Numbered from the stretch's first letter, positions 1-8,313 are shown. The stretch is DNA of 64,000 bases from Streptomyces sp. NBC_01723 (GCF_036246005.1 NZ_CP109171.1:7924001-7988000), one strand, 5' to 3'. Made by a program: numbers and translations. The notes: a model not told the origin generated them from the sequence alone.

Positions 1-227
1 TGTACTTCCTCATCGGCGGCCTGCTGAAGAAGCTGGTCCACCTCTCGTACGGTCTGTCGGTCATCCTCGGCTTCATCGGCGTGAAGCTGGTGCTGCACGC
101 CCTGCACGAGTCCGGCGTGCACGTCCCCGAGATCAGCATCCCGTTCTCGCTCGGCTTCATCGTGCTCGTCCTCGCCATCACCACGGCGACGAGCCTGTGG
201 GCCACACGGCGGCAGGAACAGCCCTAG
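1..227 (+). CDS. TerC-family integral membrane protein, C-terminal part
   Basis: Reading from base 3, 74 codons run to TAG at 225-227. The peptide begins YFLIGGLLKKLVHLSYGL and continues through FIGVKLVLHALHE, which is the conserved C-terminal end of TerC proteins, multi-pass membrane proteins linked to tellurite resistance and metal homeostasis. Two hydrophobic segments are visible, the last ending in a short basic tail (WATRRQEQP). The start lies before the window. Family assignment is good; the transported or bound substrate cannot be inferred. Confidence 0.85.
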   Translation, partial: YFLIGGLLKKLVHLSYGLSVILGFIGVKLVLHALHESGVHVPEISIPFSLGFIVLVLAITTATSLWATRRQEQP

Positions 228-248
228 TCCGCGGGGCCGGGCGTCGGG

Positions 249-452
249 TCAGCAGCGCGCTCGCGACGGCCGGCCGCGCGAGACGACGCGGCTGCCGCCG
301 CCGTCGACGACGCGGGCCTGGAGCGAGCCGCAGGCGCACCGGGTCCACAGGGTGCCGCCCGCCTCGGTGGGATGCGCGGACAGCACCTGGAAGGGCTCGG
401 CACCGTCGGGCCACCCGCAGTGCGGGCAGACGACACCGGTCGTGCAGGGCAT
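249..452 (-). CDS. small conserved Cys-rich protein, probable zinc ribbon
   Basis: A 67-residue protein starting MPCTTGVVCPHCGWPDG. It has a CPHC pair near residue 9 and a second pair (RCACGS) near residue 43, giving four cysteines spaced like a small zinc ribbon. The ATG at 452 is preceded by an AGGAG-type ribosome site, so I chose it over a longer upstream reading. The C-terminus is basic and Arg-rich. I recognise the general type as a small Streptomyces protein of unknown role. It lies convergent with the TerC gene and divergent from the LysR gene. Zinc binding is inferred, not shown. Confidence 0.6.
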   Translation of the reverse strand: MPCTTGVVCPHCGWPDGAEPFQVLSAHPTEAGGTLWTRCACGSLQARVVDGGGSRVVSRGRPSRARC

Positions 453-582
453 GGCGACTCCTCGTGCCTCGTTGGTGCGCCGGCGGGGCCGGCGGAACGT
501 GACGCCGCGTCGACCGCCGCGACACAGCCAGAGTGCGGCTCCGTATCCGTTCACGTCCAGGTTGACTTTACGGACACCACCG

Positions 583-598
583 TGAAGCGTGCGCTTCA
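583..598. promoter_or_regulatory. inverted repeat at the LysR start codon
   Basis: TGAAGCG (583-589) and CGCTTCA (592-598) form a perfect 7-bp inverted repeat with a 2-bp spacer. The right arm touches the ATG at 598. It lies between the divergent small zinc-ribbon gene and the LysR gene. A site this close to the start could be an autoregulatory operator; that role is inference. Confidence 0.4.
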
Positions 599-1502
599 TG
601 ATTGATCTGCGCAGGCTGCACGTCCTCCGCGCCGTCTCCCACTACGGCACCGTCACCGCGGCCGCCCGCGCCCTGCACTTCACCCCCTCCGCCGCCTCCC
701 AGCAGATCCGGCAGCTCGCCCGGGACCTGGACGTGGACCTGCTGGAACCGCAGGGGCGCGGAGTGCGGCTCACCCCGGCCGCGGAGAGCCTGCTCGCGCA
801 CGCCGACGCCATCGAGGCACGCTGGGACGAGGCCGAACTGGTCTGCGGGCGGGGGAGGGCGCCCCTGCCGGGCCGCTGCGGGTGACGGGGTTCCCGGTCG
901 CCGTCTCCGTGCTGCTGGCGCCCATGGCGGCGCGGCTGCGCGAACGGCACCCCCGGCTGTCGGTCCGGATCCGGGAGGTCGAGGTGGCGGAGAGCTTCGA
1001 CCTGCTCTTCGAAGGGGAGAGCGACCTGGCGGTGGTGGAGGCGACGCCGTCCAACCCGACGCGGTCGGACGCGCGCTTCGACCAGCGTCCGCTCCTGGAC
1101 GACCCGTTCGACCTGGTCGTCCCCGAGGGGCACGCGCTCGCCGGGCGGGCCGGGGCGGACCTCGCGGACGTGGCGCAGGAGGCGTGGATCGCGCCGGTGC
1201 CGCAGAGCACCTGCCGCCCGCACGTGATGTCGGCGTGCGGGGCCGCCGGGTTCACCCCCGACGTGGTGCACCACGCGCTGGACTGGAACGTCACCGCCCA
1301 CCTGGTCGCGCACGGGCTCGGCGTGGCGCTGATACCCCGGCTGGCCCAGCTGACCCCCGAGCTGCCGATCGTCCGGGTGCCCTGCGCGGACCGCCCGCAC
1401 CGCAAGCTGCTGACCTGCACACGGAGCGGTGGTCACCGGCGGCCGGCGGTCGCGGAGGCGCTGGCGGAACTGCGCACGCTGGCCGCCGAGGCGGTGGCCT
1501 GA
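598..1502 (+). pseudogene. LysR-family transcriptional regulator, single frameshift
   Basis: The N-terminal winged HTH (MIDLRRLHVLRAVSHYGTV, then TAAARALHFTPSAASQQIRQ) and the effector-binding domain (from PLRVTGFPVAVSVLLAPMAA to TLAAEAVA) both match LysR regulators. They lie in different frames. The first frame stops at 885, and the second is clean from about base 845. Restoring one base near 843-846 would give about 301 residues, the normal family length. The strain may carry a broken gene, or there may be one miscalled base in a G-rich run. ATG 598 is preferred over GTG 589. No target can be inferred. Confidence 0.8.
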
Positions 1503-1531
1503 CACACGCCGGTCACGCAGGCCGGGCACAC

Positions 1532-1576
1532 ACGCGTACGGGACCGGAGCCAGCCCTGCTCCGGTCCCGTACGCGT
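1532..1576. terminator. strong bidirectional stem-loop
   Basis: A perfect 19-bp stem (1532-1550 with 1558-1576) encloses a 7-base loop, between the 3' end of the LysR gene and the convergent FMN reductase gene. Left arm begins ACGCGTACGGG. There is no long T run, as is common in Streptomyces, so I read it as a factor-independent terminator serving both directions. Confidence 0.8.
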
Positions 1577-1588
1577 CCTGGGTGCCGC

Positions 1589-2152
1589 TCAGGCGGCGAC
1601 GGCCTCGTCGGCGTGGCCGTGCAGGCGGGCGACGACCTCCGTCAGCTGGGCGGCCACCTCGGCGTCGTCCGACGGGTGGGTCTCGGCGAAGCGCGTCATC
1701 GAACCGGGGATGGACAGCTTGAGGTCCTCGATCACCTTGCCACCGGCGATGCCCACGGCCTTGCGGGCCTCGTCCTGCGCCCACACACCGCCGTACTGGC
1801 CGAAGGCGGTGCCCACCACGGCGACCGGCTTGCCGGCGAAGCCGCCCGCGCCGAAGGGGCGGGACAGCCAGTCGATGGCGTTCTTCAGGACGGCCGGGAT
1901 GGTGCCGTTGTACTCGGGGGAGAAGAGCAGGAAGGCGTCGGAGGCCTGGGCGGCCTCGCGCAGCTTCGCGGCGGCGGCCGGGACGCTGCCCTCCACGTCG
2001 ACGTCCTCGTTGTAGAAGGGGATGTCGGCGAGCCCTTCGAACAGCTGCACCTCGGCGCCCTCCGGCGCGAACCTGACGGCCGCCTCGGCGAGCTGGCGGT
2101 TGTGCGAACCGGCGCGAAGGCTGCCGACGAGCGCAAGGATGCGGACAGACAT
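1589..2152 (-). CDS. NAD(P)H-dependent FMN reductase
   Basis: A 187-residue flavodoxin-fold protein starting MSVRILALVGSLRAGSHNRQ. The GSLRxGSxNRQ phosphate-binding loop and the SPEYNGTIPAVLKNAIDW segment are hallmarks of the NADPH-dependent FMN reductase family (chromate/azo/quinone reductase type). Start at 2152 is supported by GTGGGAG upstream; an earlier ATG four codons upstream lacks that spacing. It is divergent from a TetR gene with two palindromes between them, so it is very likely the TetR target. Likely role: cytosolic two-electron reduction of quinones or flavins; the substrate is unknown. Confidence 0.88.
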   Translation of the reverse strand: MSVRILALVGSLRAGSHNRQLAEAAVRFAPEGAEVQLFEGLADIPFYNEDVDVEGSVPAAAAKLREAAQASDAFLLFSPEYNGTIPAVLKNAIDWLSRPFGAGGFAGKPVAVVGTAFGQYGGVWAQDEARKAVGIAGGKVIEDLKLSIPGSMTRFAETHPSDDAEVAAQLTEVVARLHGHADEAVAA

Positions 2153-2187
2153 GAGTACTCCCACTGAAACGATTGCCGCGATAGATC

Positions 2188-2201
2188 CGGACCGGGGTCC
2201 G
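2188..2201. promoter_or_regulatory. TetR operator copy 1
   Basis: CGGACC-GG-GGTCCG, 6-bp arms around a 2-bp centre. It lies about 35 bp upstream of the reductase start and shares the GGACC/GGTCC core with the second copy at 2220-2240. Position between two divergent genes and duplication of the core support a TetR-family operator. Confidence 0.65.
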
Positions 2202-2219
2202 TTTAAGTTCTAACATCTC

Positions 2220-2240
2220 AAACGGACCGCGGTCCAGTTT
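2220..2240. promoter_or_regulatory. TetR operator copy 2
   Basis: AAACGGACC-GCG-GGTCCAGTTT-type near-perfect 21-bp palindrome; the inner 12 bp (GGACCGCGGTCC) is perfectly palindromic. It sits 26 bp upstream of the regulator's preferred ATG, placed for autoregulation. Confidence 0.7.
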
Positions 2241-2265
2241 TCTTCCCATGCTTTACGCTGGGTTC

Positions 2266-2943
2266 ATGTCCGCCGCCCCGCCGCCCTTCCCGAAGTCCGA
2301 AGAGACCGTCGGCCAGACCGAGTTGGAGTTGCTCCAACTCGGCCCGGGGCCGTTCGAGGACGAGCCCTGCCTGCGCGCCGACGCCGCCCGCAACCGAGCC
2401 CGGCTGCTGGAGGCCGCCGAGCGGCTGGTCGCCGAGCACGGCGCGGCCGGCGTCACCATGGAGGCGGTGGCCGCCGCGGCCTCGGTGGGCAAGGGGACGG
2501 TCTTCCGCCGCTTCGGCGACCGCACCGGGCTGCTCGCGGCCCTCCTCGACCACTCCGAGCGCAAGTTCCAGGCCGCCCTGCTCAGCGGACCGCCGCCGCT
2601 CGGCCCCGGCGCCCCGCCCGTCGAGCGGCTGCGCGCCTTCGGCTGCGCGATGCTGCGCCGCTCGATCGACGAACTGGACCTGCAACTGGCCGCGGAGCCC
2701 AGCGCGGAGCGCCGCCACACCTTCGCGCCGCGCCGCTTCCTACGCGGTCACCTGGCCCTGCTGCTGCGGCAGGCGGTCCCGGACGGAGACAGTGAGCTGC
2801 TCTCCCACACGCTGCTCGCCTACCTCGACGTCGCCCTGATCCACCACCTCACCGAACAGTGCGGGATGCCCTCGGAGCGGCTGCGCGAGGGCTGGCTGGA
2901 CCTGGTCGCACGGGTCACCCGCACCGAGCCCCCGGTCGTCTGA
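2266..2943 (+). CDS. TetR-family transcriptional repressor
   Basis: About 225 residues from MSAAPPPFPKSE. The DNA-binding domain is seen at roughly residues 45-90 (ARLLEAAERLVAEHG, then VGKGTVFRRFGDRTGL). The ligand-binding half is helical and family-typical in length. The start is uncertain: an ATG at 2248 would add six residues, but 2266 leaves more promoter room beside the palindrome at 2220-2240. It lies divergent from the FMN reductase gene, its probable target. The inducer may be a quinone or other electrophile, by analogy with other TetR-reductase pairs; this is inference. Confidence 0.85.
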   Translation: MSAAPPPFPKSEETVGQTELELLQLGPGPFEDEPCLRADAARNRARLLEAAERLVAEHGAAGVTMEAVAAAASVGKGTVFRRFGDRTGLLAALLDHSERKFQAALLSGPPPLGPGAPPVERLRAFGCAMLRRSIDELDLQLAAEPSAERRHTFAPRRFLRGHLALLLRQAVPDGDSELLSHTLLAYLDVALIHHLTEQCGMPSERLREGWLDLVARVTRTEPPVV

Positions 2944-2979
2944 GCCCCGACCGGAGCCCCGTATCCGGCTTCTGCCAAG

Positions 2980-4026
2980 ATGCCGTACGTCATGGTGCAG
3001 ATACCGAAACCGTCCGCCGCCGAGTCCCTCGCACCGCGCTCCGTGCCCACGAGCGCCGATGTGGCCCGGCTGGCCGGCGTCTCGCGCGCGACCGTCTCCT
3101 ACGTCCTGAACAACACCGGCGCCGTCCGGATCAGCGAACCCACCCGCCGCCGCGTGCACGAGGCGGCCAGGGAGCTGGGATACGTCCCGCACGCCGCGGC
3201 CCGCTCCCTGCGCGCCGGACACAGCCGGATGGTCCTGATGCCCGCGCCGTCCTTCCCCGCGGGCCCCCTCTACAGCCGGTTCCTCAGCGAACTCCAGTGG
3301 GCCCTGGCCCGCCTCGACTACACGGTCGTGCAGTACGGCAGTGTCGGGCTGCACGGCTACGAGGCCGCCCGTGCCTGGGCGGAGCTGCGCCCGGTCGCCG
3401 TCCTCGTGCCGGGCGCCGATCTGGACCCGCAGGGGGTGGAGGTCCTCAGGCGCTCCGGCGCCCGCGCGGTCGTCACCCTCGGCCCCGAGGCGGTCGAGGG
3501 AGCGCACGCCCTGCTCACGGACCAGGAGAGCGTCGGACACGGCGCGGTCCGCCACCTCTACGACCGGGGCCGGCGCGCCATCGGCGTGGTCGTGCCCGCG
3601 GAACACGGCCTCGACGTCTTCTCGGTGCCCCGCCTCGACGGCGCCCGCCGTGCCGTGCGCGGCACCGACGCCACCGTCACCGAGCTGCCCCTCGCCTACG
3701 AGGAGCGGGACGCCGCCCGGCTGGCCGCACGCTGGGGCTCCCTCGGTCTCGACGCGGTGTTCGCGTACAACGACGAGTACGCGATGCTGCTGATGCGGGC
3801 CCTGCAGGACACCGGCCTCGCCGTACCCGGCGACGCGGCCGTGATCGGGGCCGACGACCTGATGCTGGGCCGCCTGCTCCGGCCCCGGCTCAGCACCGTC
3901 CACCTGGAGCTGCCCTCCGGCCGTGACCTGGCCGCACTGGTCGACCGCGCGGTCCAGGACCCCGGCGCCGCGCCCGAGCGTCACAAGGTGCTGGGCGCGG
4001 CGGTGGTCCACCGCGAGTCGAGCTGA
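2980..4026 (+). CDS. LacI-family transcriptional regulator
   Basis: 348 residues. The N-terminal LacI HTH is clear at residues 23-70 (TSADVARLAGVSRATVSYVL, followed by ISEPTRRRVHEAARELGYVP). The periplasmic-binding-protein-like sensor follows, with FAYNDEYAMLLMRAL and a GDAAVIGADDL motif. ATG 2980 or the in-frame ATG at 2992 could be the start. It begins 37 bp after the TetR gene and has no sugar genes beside it, so the regulated pathway is probably elsewhere. Confidence 0.85.
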   Translation: MPYVMVQIPKPSAAESLAPRSVPTSADVARLAGVSRATVSYVLNNTGAVRISEPTRRRVHEAARELGYVPHAAARSLRAGHSRMVLMPAPSFPAGPLYSRFLSELQWALARLDYTVVQYGSVGLHGYEAARAWAELRPVAVLVPGADLDPQGVEVLRRSGARAVVTLGPEAVEGAHALLTDQESVGHGAVRHLYDRGRRAIGVVVPAEHGLDVFSVPRLDGARRAVRGTDATVTELPLAYEERDAARLAARWGSLGLDAVFAYNDEYAMLLMRALQDTGLAVPGDAAVIGADDLMLGRLLRPRLSTVHLELPSGRDLAALVDRAVQDPGAAPERHKVLGAAVVHRESS

Positions 4027-4033
4027 ACCCGTC

Positions 4034-4423
4034 CTACTGGCCGCTCTCGCCGTCGGCCTGCGCCTGCTGCTCGGCGACCGCCTTGCGCACCTCGTCCATG
4101 TCCAGCTTCCGGGCCTGGCCGATCACGTCCGTCAGGGCGTCCTCGGGCAGCGCGCCCGGCTGCGCGAACACGGCCACCTGGTCCCGGACGATCATCAGCG
4201 TCGGAATCGACTGGATCCCGAAGGCCTGAGCCAGCTCCGGCTGCGCCTCGGTGTCCACCTTCCCGAACACCAGGTCGGGATTGGCCTCCGCCGCCTTCTC
4301 GTAGACGGGTGCGAACTGCTTGCACGGACCGCACCACGACGCCCAGAAGTCGATCAGAACGAACTCGTTGTCCGTGACCGTCTGGTCGAAGTTCTCCTTG
4401 GTGAGTTCCACGGTGCTGGTCAT
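4034..4423 (-). CDS. trxC: thioredoxin
   Basis: 129 residues from MTSTVELTKENFDQTV, with the active site WASWCGPCKQFAP at about residues 29-41 and the cis-Pro segment IQSIPTLMIV. It is slightly longer than a standard thioredoxin because of a charged C-terminal tail. It reduces protein disulfides in the cytosol using thioredoxin reductase. Its promoter region holds an exact sigma-R element (4466-4491). The symbol follows my memory of the S. coelicolor stand-alone thioredoxin next to a disulfide oxidoreductase and a deformylase; other trx genes cannot be excluded. Confidence 0.9.
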   Translation of the reverse strand: MTSTVELTKENFDQTVTDNEFVLIDFWASWCGPCKQFAPVYEKAAEANPDLVFGKVDTEAQPELAQAFGIQSIPTLMIVRDQVAVFAQPGALPEDALTDVIGQARKLDMDEVRKAVAEQQAQADGESGQ

Positions 4424-4457
4424 GAGGTGATCCCTCTTCCTGAATCGGGGTACAACC

Positions 4458-4477
4458 GTCGGCACAACACTGCCGAC
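4458..4477. promoter_or_regulatory. inverted repeat in the trx/oxidoreductase intergenic region
   Basis: GTCGGCA (4458-4464) and TGCCGAC (4471-4477) form a perfect 7-bp inverted repeat with a 6-bp spacer. It overlaps the -10 end of the predicted sigma-R promoter, so a protein bound here would affect thioredoxin transcription. Function is inferred. Confidence 0.4.
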
Positions 4478-4491
4478 CTGGTGGGTATTCC
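4466..4491 (-). promoter_or_regulatory. sigma-R (disulfide-stress) promoter for thioredoxin
   Basis: On the minus strand GGAAT (4491-4487) is followed after exactly 18 bases by GTT (4468-4466). This matches the published Streptomyces sigma-R consensus GGAAT-N18-GTT exactly. The transcript would start roughly 30-40 bases before the thioredoxin ATG. Thioredoxin genes are classic sigma-R targets, so context and motif agree. Confidence 0.8.
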
Positions 4492-4541
4492 GCGCACGTA
4501 CCCATGTGGCCACGTCGCACACCACCCACCAGACTGACCCC

Positions 4542-5978
4542 ATGACGCAATCGGATTCCATCGCGTACGACGTAGTCGTGATCGGCGCGGGCCCCGTGGG
4601 GGAGAACGTCGCCGACCGCACCCGGGCGGCCGGTCTGTCCACCGCGATCGTGGAGAGCGAACTGGTCGGCGGCGAATGCTCCTACTGGGCGTGCATGCCC
4701 AGCAAGGCCCTGCTGCGCCCGGTCCTCGCCCGCGCGGACGCCCGCCGCCTGCCCGGCCTCGCCGACTCGGCGCAGGGCACCCTGGACACCGCGGCGGTCC
4801 TCGCCCGCCGTGACGGATTCACCTCCCACTGGAAGGACGACGGCCAGGTCCAGTGGGTGGAGGGCATCGGCGCCGACCTCTACCGCGGGCTGGGACGGCT
4901 CGCCGGGCCGCGCACCGTGGAGGTGACCGCACCCGACGGCACCCGCCGGGTGCTGACCGCCCGGCACGCCGTCGCCGTCTGCACCGGCAGCGCCGCCGCC
5001 CTGCCCGACCTGCCCGGGCTCGCCGACGTGCGCCCCTGGACCAGCCGCGAGGCAACCAGCGCCGAGAGCGCTCCCGGCCGGCTCATCGTGGTCGGCGGCG
5101 GCGTGGTCGCCGTCGAGATGGCCACCGCCTGGCAGGCCCTCGGCTCCCGGGTGTCCCTCCTGGTGCGCGGCGAGGGCGGGCTGCTCGCCCGGATGGAGCC
5201 CTTCGCCGGAGAACTGGTCGCCGAGGCGCTCACCGAGGCCGGCGTGGACCTCCGCACCGGCACCTCCGTCCGGTCGGTCACCCGCGAGGACGGCACCGTC
5301 GTCGCCGTCACCGACACGGGCGAGAGCATCGAGGCCGACGAGATCCTCTTCGCCACCGGCCGGGTGCCCCGCACCGGCGACATCGGCCTGGAGACGGTCG
5401 GCCTGGAACCGGGCTCCTGGCTGTCCGTCGACGACAGCCTCCGGGTGGGCGGCCACGACTGGCTGTACGCCGTCGGCGACGTCAACCACCGCGCCCTCCT
5501 CACCCACCAGGGCAAGTACCAGGCGCGCGTCGCGGGCGCCGCCATCGCCGCCCGCGCCTCCGGGGTGCCGATCCTGGAGTCCGACCCGTGGGGCGCGCAC
5601 GCCGCGACCGCCGACCACGCCGCCGTACCCCAGGTGGTGTTCACCGACCCCGAGGCGGCCTCCGTCGGCCTGAGCCTCGCCGAGGCGGAACAGGCCGGCC
5701 ATCGGGTCCGCGCCGTCGACGTCGACCTGGGCACCGTGGCCGGCGCGAGCCTCTACGGCGACGACTACAAGGGCCGCGCCCGCATGGTCGTCGACCTGGA
5801 GGACGAGATCATCCGCGGCGTCACCTTCGTCGGCCCCGGCGTCGGCGAGATGATCCACTCCGCGACCGTCGCCGTCGTCGGCCAGGTGCCCCTCAGCCGC
5901 CTGTGGCACGCCGTCCCGTCGTACCCGACGATCAGCGAGGTGTGGCTGCGGCTCCTGGAGGCGTACCGCGACAACTGA
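4542..5978 (+). CDS. FAD-dependent pyridine nucleotide-disulfide oxidoreductase
   Basis: 478 residues. FAD dinucleotide fold at residues 8-14 (VVIGAGPVGE), redox-active motif GGECSYWACMPSKALLRP near residue 45 (Cys-x4-Cys), NAD-binding GGGVVAVEMA in the middle and a second FAD segment YAVGDVNHRALLTHQGKYQA. The C-terminal HAVPSYPTISEVW carries the His-Pro pair of the dimer interface. The family includes dihydrolipoamide dehydrogenase, mercuric reductase and mycothione reductase, and I cannot assign the disulfide substrate. ATG 4542 is preferred to an upstream ATG at 4506. It is divergent from thioredoxin. Confidence 0.85.
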   Translation: MTQSDSIAYDVVVIGAGPVGENVADRTRAAGLSTAIVESELVGGECSYWACMPSKALLRPVLARADARRLPGLADSAQGTLDTAAVLARRDGFTSHWKDDGQVQWVEGIGADLYRGLGRLAGPRTVEVTAPDGTRRVLTARHAVAVCTGSAAALPDLPGLADVRPWTSREATSAESAPGRLIVVGGGVVAVEMATAWQALGSRVSLLVRGEGGLLARMEPFAGELVAEALTEAGVDLRTGTSVRSVTREDGTVVAVTDTGESIEADEILFATGRVPRTGDIGLETVGLEPGSWLSVDDSLRVGGHDWLYAVGDVNHRALLTHQGKYQARVAGAAIAARASGVPILESDPWGAHAATADHAAVPQVVFTDPEAASVGLSLAEAEQAGHRVRAVDVDLGTVAGASLYGDDYKGRARMVVDLEDEIIRGVTFVGPGVGEMIHSATVAVVGQVPLSRLWHAVPSYPTISEVWLRLLEAYRDN

Positions 5979-6004
5979 CGGCGTCCGCCGGGTCCGGCGG
6001 CCGG

Positions 6005-6661
6005 TCAGACCGCCGGACCCGGCAGCTCGAACCCCAGCGCCGCCGCGGCCCGCTCCGGCGTCGGCTGCGCCCACAGACCGGCCACGGCCCGGCTCGACGA
6101 CAGCGACCGCGACTCGGCCCGGTCCAGGTACAACACGCCGTCCAGATGATCCGTCTCGTGCTGCACGATCCGGGCCGGCCACCCCGAGAACACCTCGTCC
6201 ACCGCGAGCCCGCGCTCGTCCGTCGCCCGCAGCCGCACCTGCGCGGGGCGTGCCACCACGGCCTGCCAGCCCGGCACGCTCAGACAGCCCTCGAAGAACG
6301 CGGCCCGCGCGCCGCCGACGGGCTCGTACGAGGGATTGACCAGCACCCGGAACGGCTGCGGCACCCGCCCGCGCGCCACCCGCACCTCCTCCGGCACCGG
6401 TGCCGGGTCCTCGATCACCGCGATCCGCAGCCCCACCCCCACCTGCGGCGCGGCCAGTCCGACGCCCGGCGCCGCGCGCATGGTCAGCCGCAGCGCCTCG
6501 ACGAACCGCGCCAGCAGCGCGGGCGGCAACTGCCCGTCGAACGGCTCGGCCGCACGGCGCAACACCGGATCACCCGCCTCGACGATCGGCAACGGGCCGC
6601 CGGGGGCGAGCAGTTCCTCGACCCGCTCGGCAAGAGGGGAGCGTTCACGCGGAGTTCCCAT
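6005..6661 (-). CDS. def: peptide deformylase
   Basis: 218 residues. All three metal-site motifs are present: GVGLAAPQ, EGCLSVPG and QHETDHLDG. The enzyme removes the N-formyl group from nascent proteins. An N-terminal extension of about 40 residues precedes the core. The start MGTPRERSPLAERVEELL at 6661 was chosen because upstream codons are low-complexity and unlike the family. It is convergent with the disulfide oxidoreductase gene, with only about 26 bp between stops. It may be one of several deformylases in the genome. Confidence 0.92.
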   Translation of the reverse strand: MGTPRERSPLAERVEELLAPGGPLPIVEAGDPVLRRAAEPFDGQLPPALLARFVEALRLTMRAAPGVGLAAPQVGVGLRIAVIEDPAPVPEEVRVARGRVPQPFRVLVNPSYEPVGGARAAFFEGCLSVPGWQAVVARPAQVRLRATDERGLAVDEVFSGWPARIVQHETDHLDGVLYLDRAESRSLSSSRAVAGLWAQPTPERAAAALGFELPGPAV

Positions 6662-6801
6662 CGCGCCAGCATGCCACGGCCACCGCCCCCACCGACTCCG
6701 CCCGTGTGACGCACGCCACTTAAGGGGCCGGGAACCCGACGCGCGTCCGAACCGACCACTGGGACCGTCCCCTCCCCACGACGTCCCCGGAGCGCCCACC
6801 G

Positions 6802-8223
6802 ATGACCACCACCTCCCCGGCCTCGACGGACGAGTCCCCGGCCACGGCCGCGCCACCGCCCACCCGCGGCAGATGGTCCACCCTGCGCCCCCTGGTCCTG
6901 CGCCTGCACTTCTACGCCGGTCTCTTCGTGGCCCCCTTCCTGCTGGTCGCGGCGGTCACCGGCCTGCTCTACGCCGCCTCCTTCCAGGCCGAGAAGCTGG
7001 TCTACGCCCACGAACTGACCGTCGACGACGTGGGCGAGCGCAAGCTGCCGATATCCGAGCAGGTCGCCGCCGCCCGGCAGGCCCACCCCGAGGGCGCCGT
7101 GTCGGCCGTACGCCCCTCGCCCGAGGACGACGCCACCACCAGGGTGATGCTGTCCGGCGTCGAGGGCGTCGACCCCGGCCACACGCTCGCGGTCTTCGTC
7201 GACCCGTACACGGCGAAGGTGCGCGGCGCCCTCGAACAGTACGGTTCCAGCGGGGCGTTGCCCCTGCGCACCTGGATCGACGAGTTCCACCGCGACCTGC
7301 ACCTGGGGGAGACCGGGCGGCTGTACAGCGAGTTCGCCGCCAGTTGGCTGTGGGTGATCGCGAGCGCCGGTCTGGTGCTGTGGTTCTCCCGCCGCCGGTC
7401 CCGGCGCAAGGTGCGCGGCACCACGGGCCGGCGCCGCACCCTGGGTCTGCACGGCACGGTCGGCGCCTGGGCCGCGGCCGGGTTCATCTTCCTCTCGGCG
7501 ACCGGCCTCACCTGGTCGACGTACGCCGGCGCGAACATCGAGGACCTGCGCGTCTCGCTCGACCAGACCACGCCGTCCGTGTCGGCGTCGGCCACCGGGG
7601 GCGGCGAGCACTCGGGCCACGGCGCGGCGGCCGGCGCCGGCGGGGACGCGGCGCACGGCGTCGGCCTCGACAAGGTCCTCGCCGCCGCGCGCGCGAAGGG
7701 CCTCGGCGACCCCGTCGAGATCGTGCCGCCCGCCGACGCGTCCTCCGCCTACGTCGTCAAGCAGGTGCAGCGCAGCTGGCCCGAGAAGCAGGACTCGGTC
7801 GCCGTGGACCCGGCGACGGGCGAGGTCACCGACGTTCTCCGCTTCGCCGACTACCCGGTGCTCGCCAAGCTCAGCCGCTGGGGCATCGACCTGCACACCG
7901 GCAGCCTGTTCGGGCTGCCCAACCAGATCGGCCTGATGCTCCTCGCCGCGTCCCTGATCCTGCTGATCGTCTGGGGCTACCGCATGTGGTGGCGGCGCGG
8001 CCGGGGCTCCGCCTTCGGCCGTCCGATCCCGCGCGGCGCGTGGCAGCAGGTCCCGCCGCTGCTCCTCGTCCCGCTGCTGGCGGCGGTCGCGGTGCTCGGC
8101 TACTTCGTCCCGCTGCTGGGCATCCCCCTGGCCGCCTTCGTCGCGCTGGACGTCGTACTCGGCGAGATCGCCCACCGGCGGGAACGCCGGACCCGGACGA
8201 AAGACGCGGCGGCCGGCGTCTGA
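6802..8223 (+). CDS. PepSY-associated transmembrane protein (PiuB-like)
   Basis: 473 residues. After a polar leader come LRPLVLRLHFYAGLFVAPFL and a first membrane helix. PepSY-like extracytoplasmic segments, an FHRDLHLGETGRLYSEF motif and two central helices follow; then come a second PepSY-like stretch and DLHTGSLFGLPNQIGLM, with two or three C-terminal helices. A His/Gly-rich insertion (HSGHGAAAGAGGDAAHG) sits between helices and could bind metal. The architecture fits the family linked to iron or copper-regulated membrane functions. The partner is unknown. No neighbouring transporter is seen. Confidence 0.82.
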   Translation: MTTTSPASTDESPATAAPPPTRGRWSTLRPLVLRLHFYAGLFVAPFLLVAAVTGLLYAASFQAEKLVYAHELTVDDVGERKLPISEQVAAARQAHPEGAVSAVRPSPEDDATTRVMLSGVEGVDPGHTLAVFVDPYTAKVRGALEQYGSSGALPLRTWIDEFHRDLHLGETGRLYSEFAASWLWVIASAGLVLWFSRRRSRRKVRGTTGRRRTLGLHGTVGAWAAAGFIFLSATGLTWSTYAGANIEDLRVSLDQTTPSVSASATGGGEHSGHGAAAGAGGDAAHGVGLDKVLAAARAKGLGDPVEIVPPADASSAYVVKQVQRSWPEKQDSVAVDPATGEVTDVLRFADYPVLAKLSRWGIDLHTGSLFGLPNQIGLMLLAASLILLIVWGYRMWWRRGRGSAFGRPIPRGAWQQVPPLLLVPLLAAVAVLGYFVPLLGIPLAAFVALDVVLGEIAHRRERRTRTKDAAAGV

Positions 8224-8313
8224 CGGGGGCGGCGGAGCACCGATGCCCTGCACCGCGCTCCGCCGCATCCGCCGTATCCGCCGCTTCACCCGCGTCCACT
8301 GCGCGGCCGCCGC

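Noticed and set aside
602..2167. Long open frames (over 500 codons) on both strands across the LysR/FMN reductase region
   Set aside because: They are shadow frames of high GC3 genes, with Arg/Pro/Gly-rich translations and no family pattern.
3981..6182. A 733-codon minus-strand frame
   Set aside because: Antisense shadow of the disulfide oxidoreductase; composition lacks any fold pattern. Only thioredoxin and deformylase are real on that strand here.
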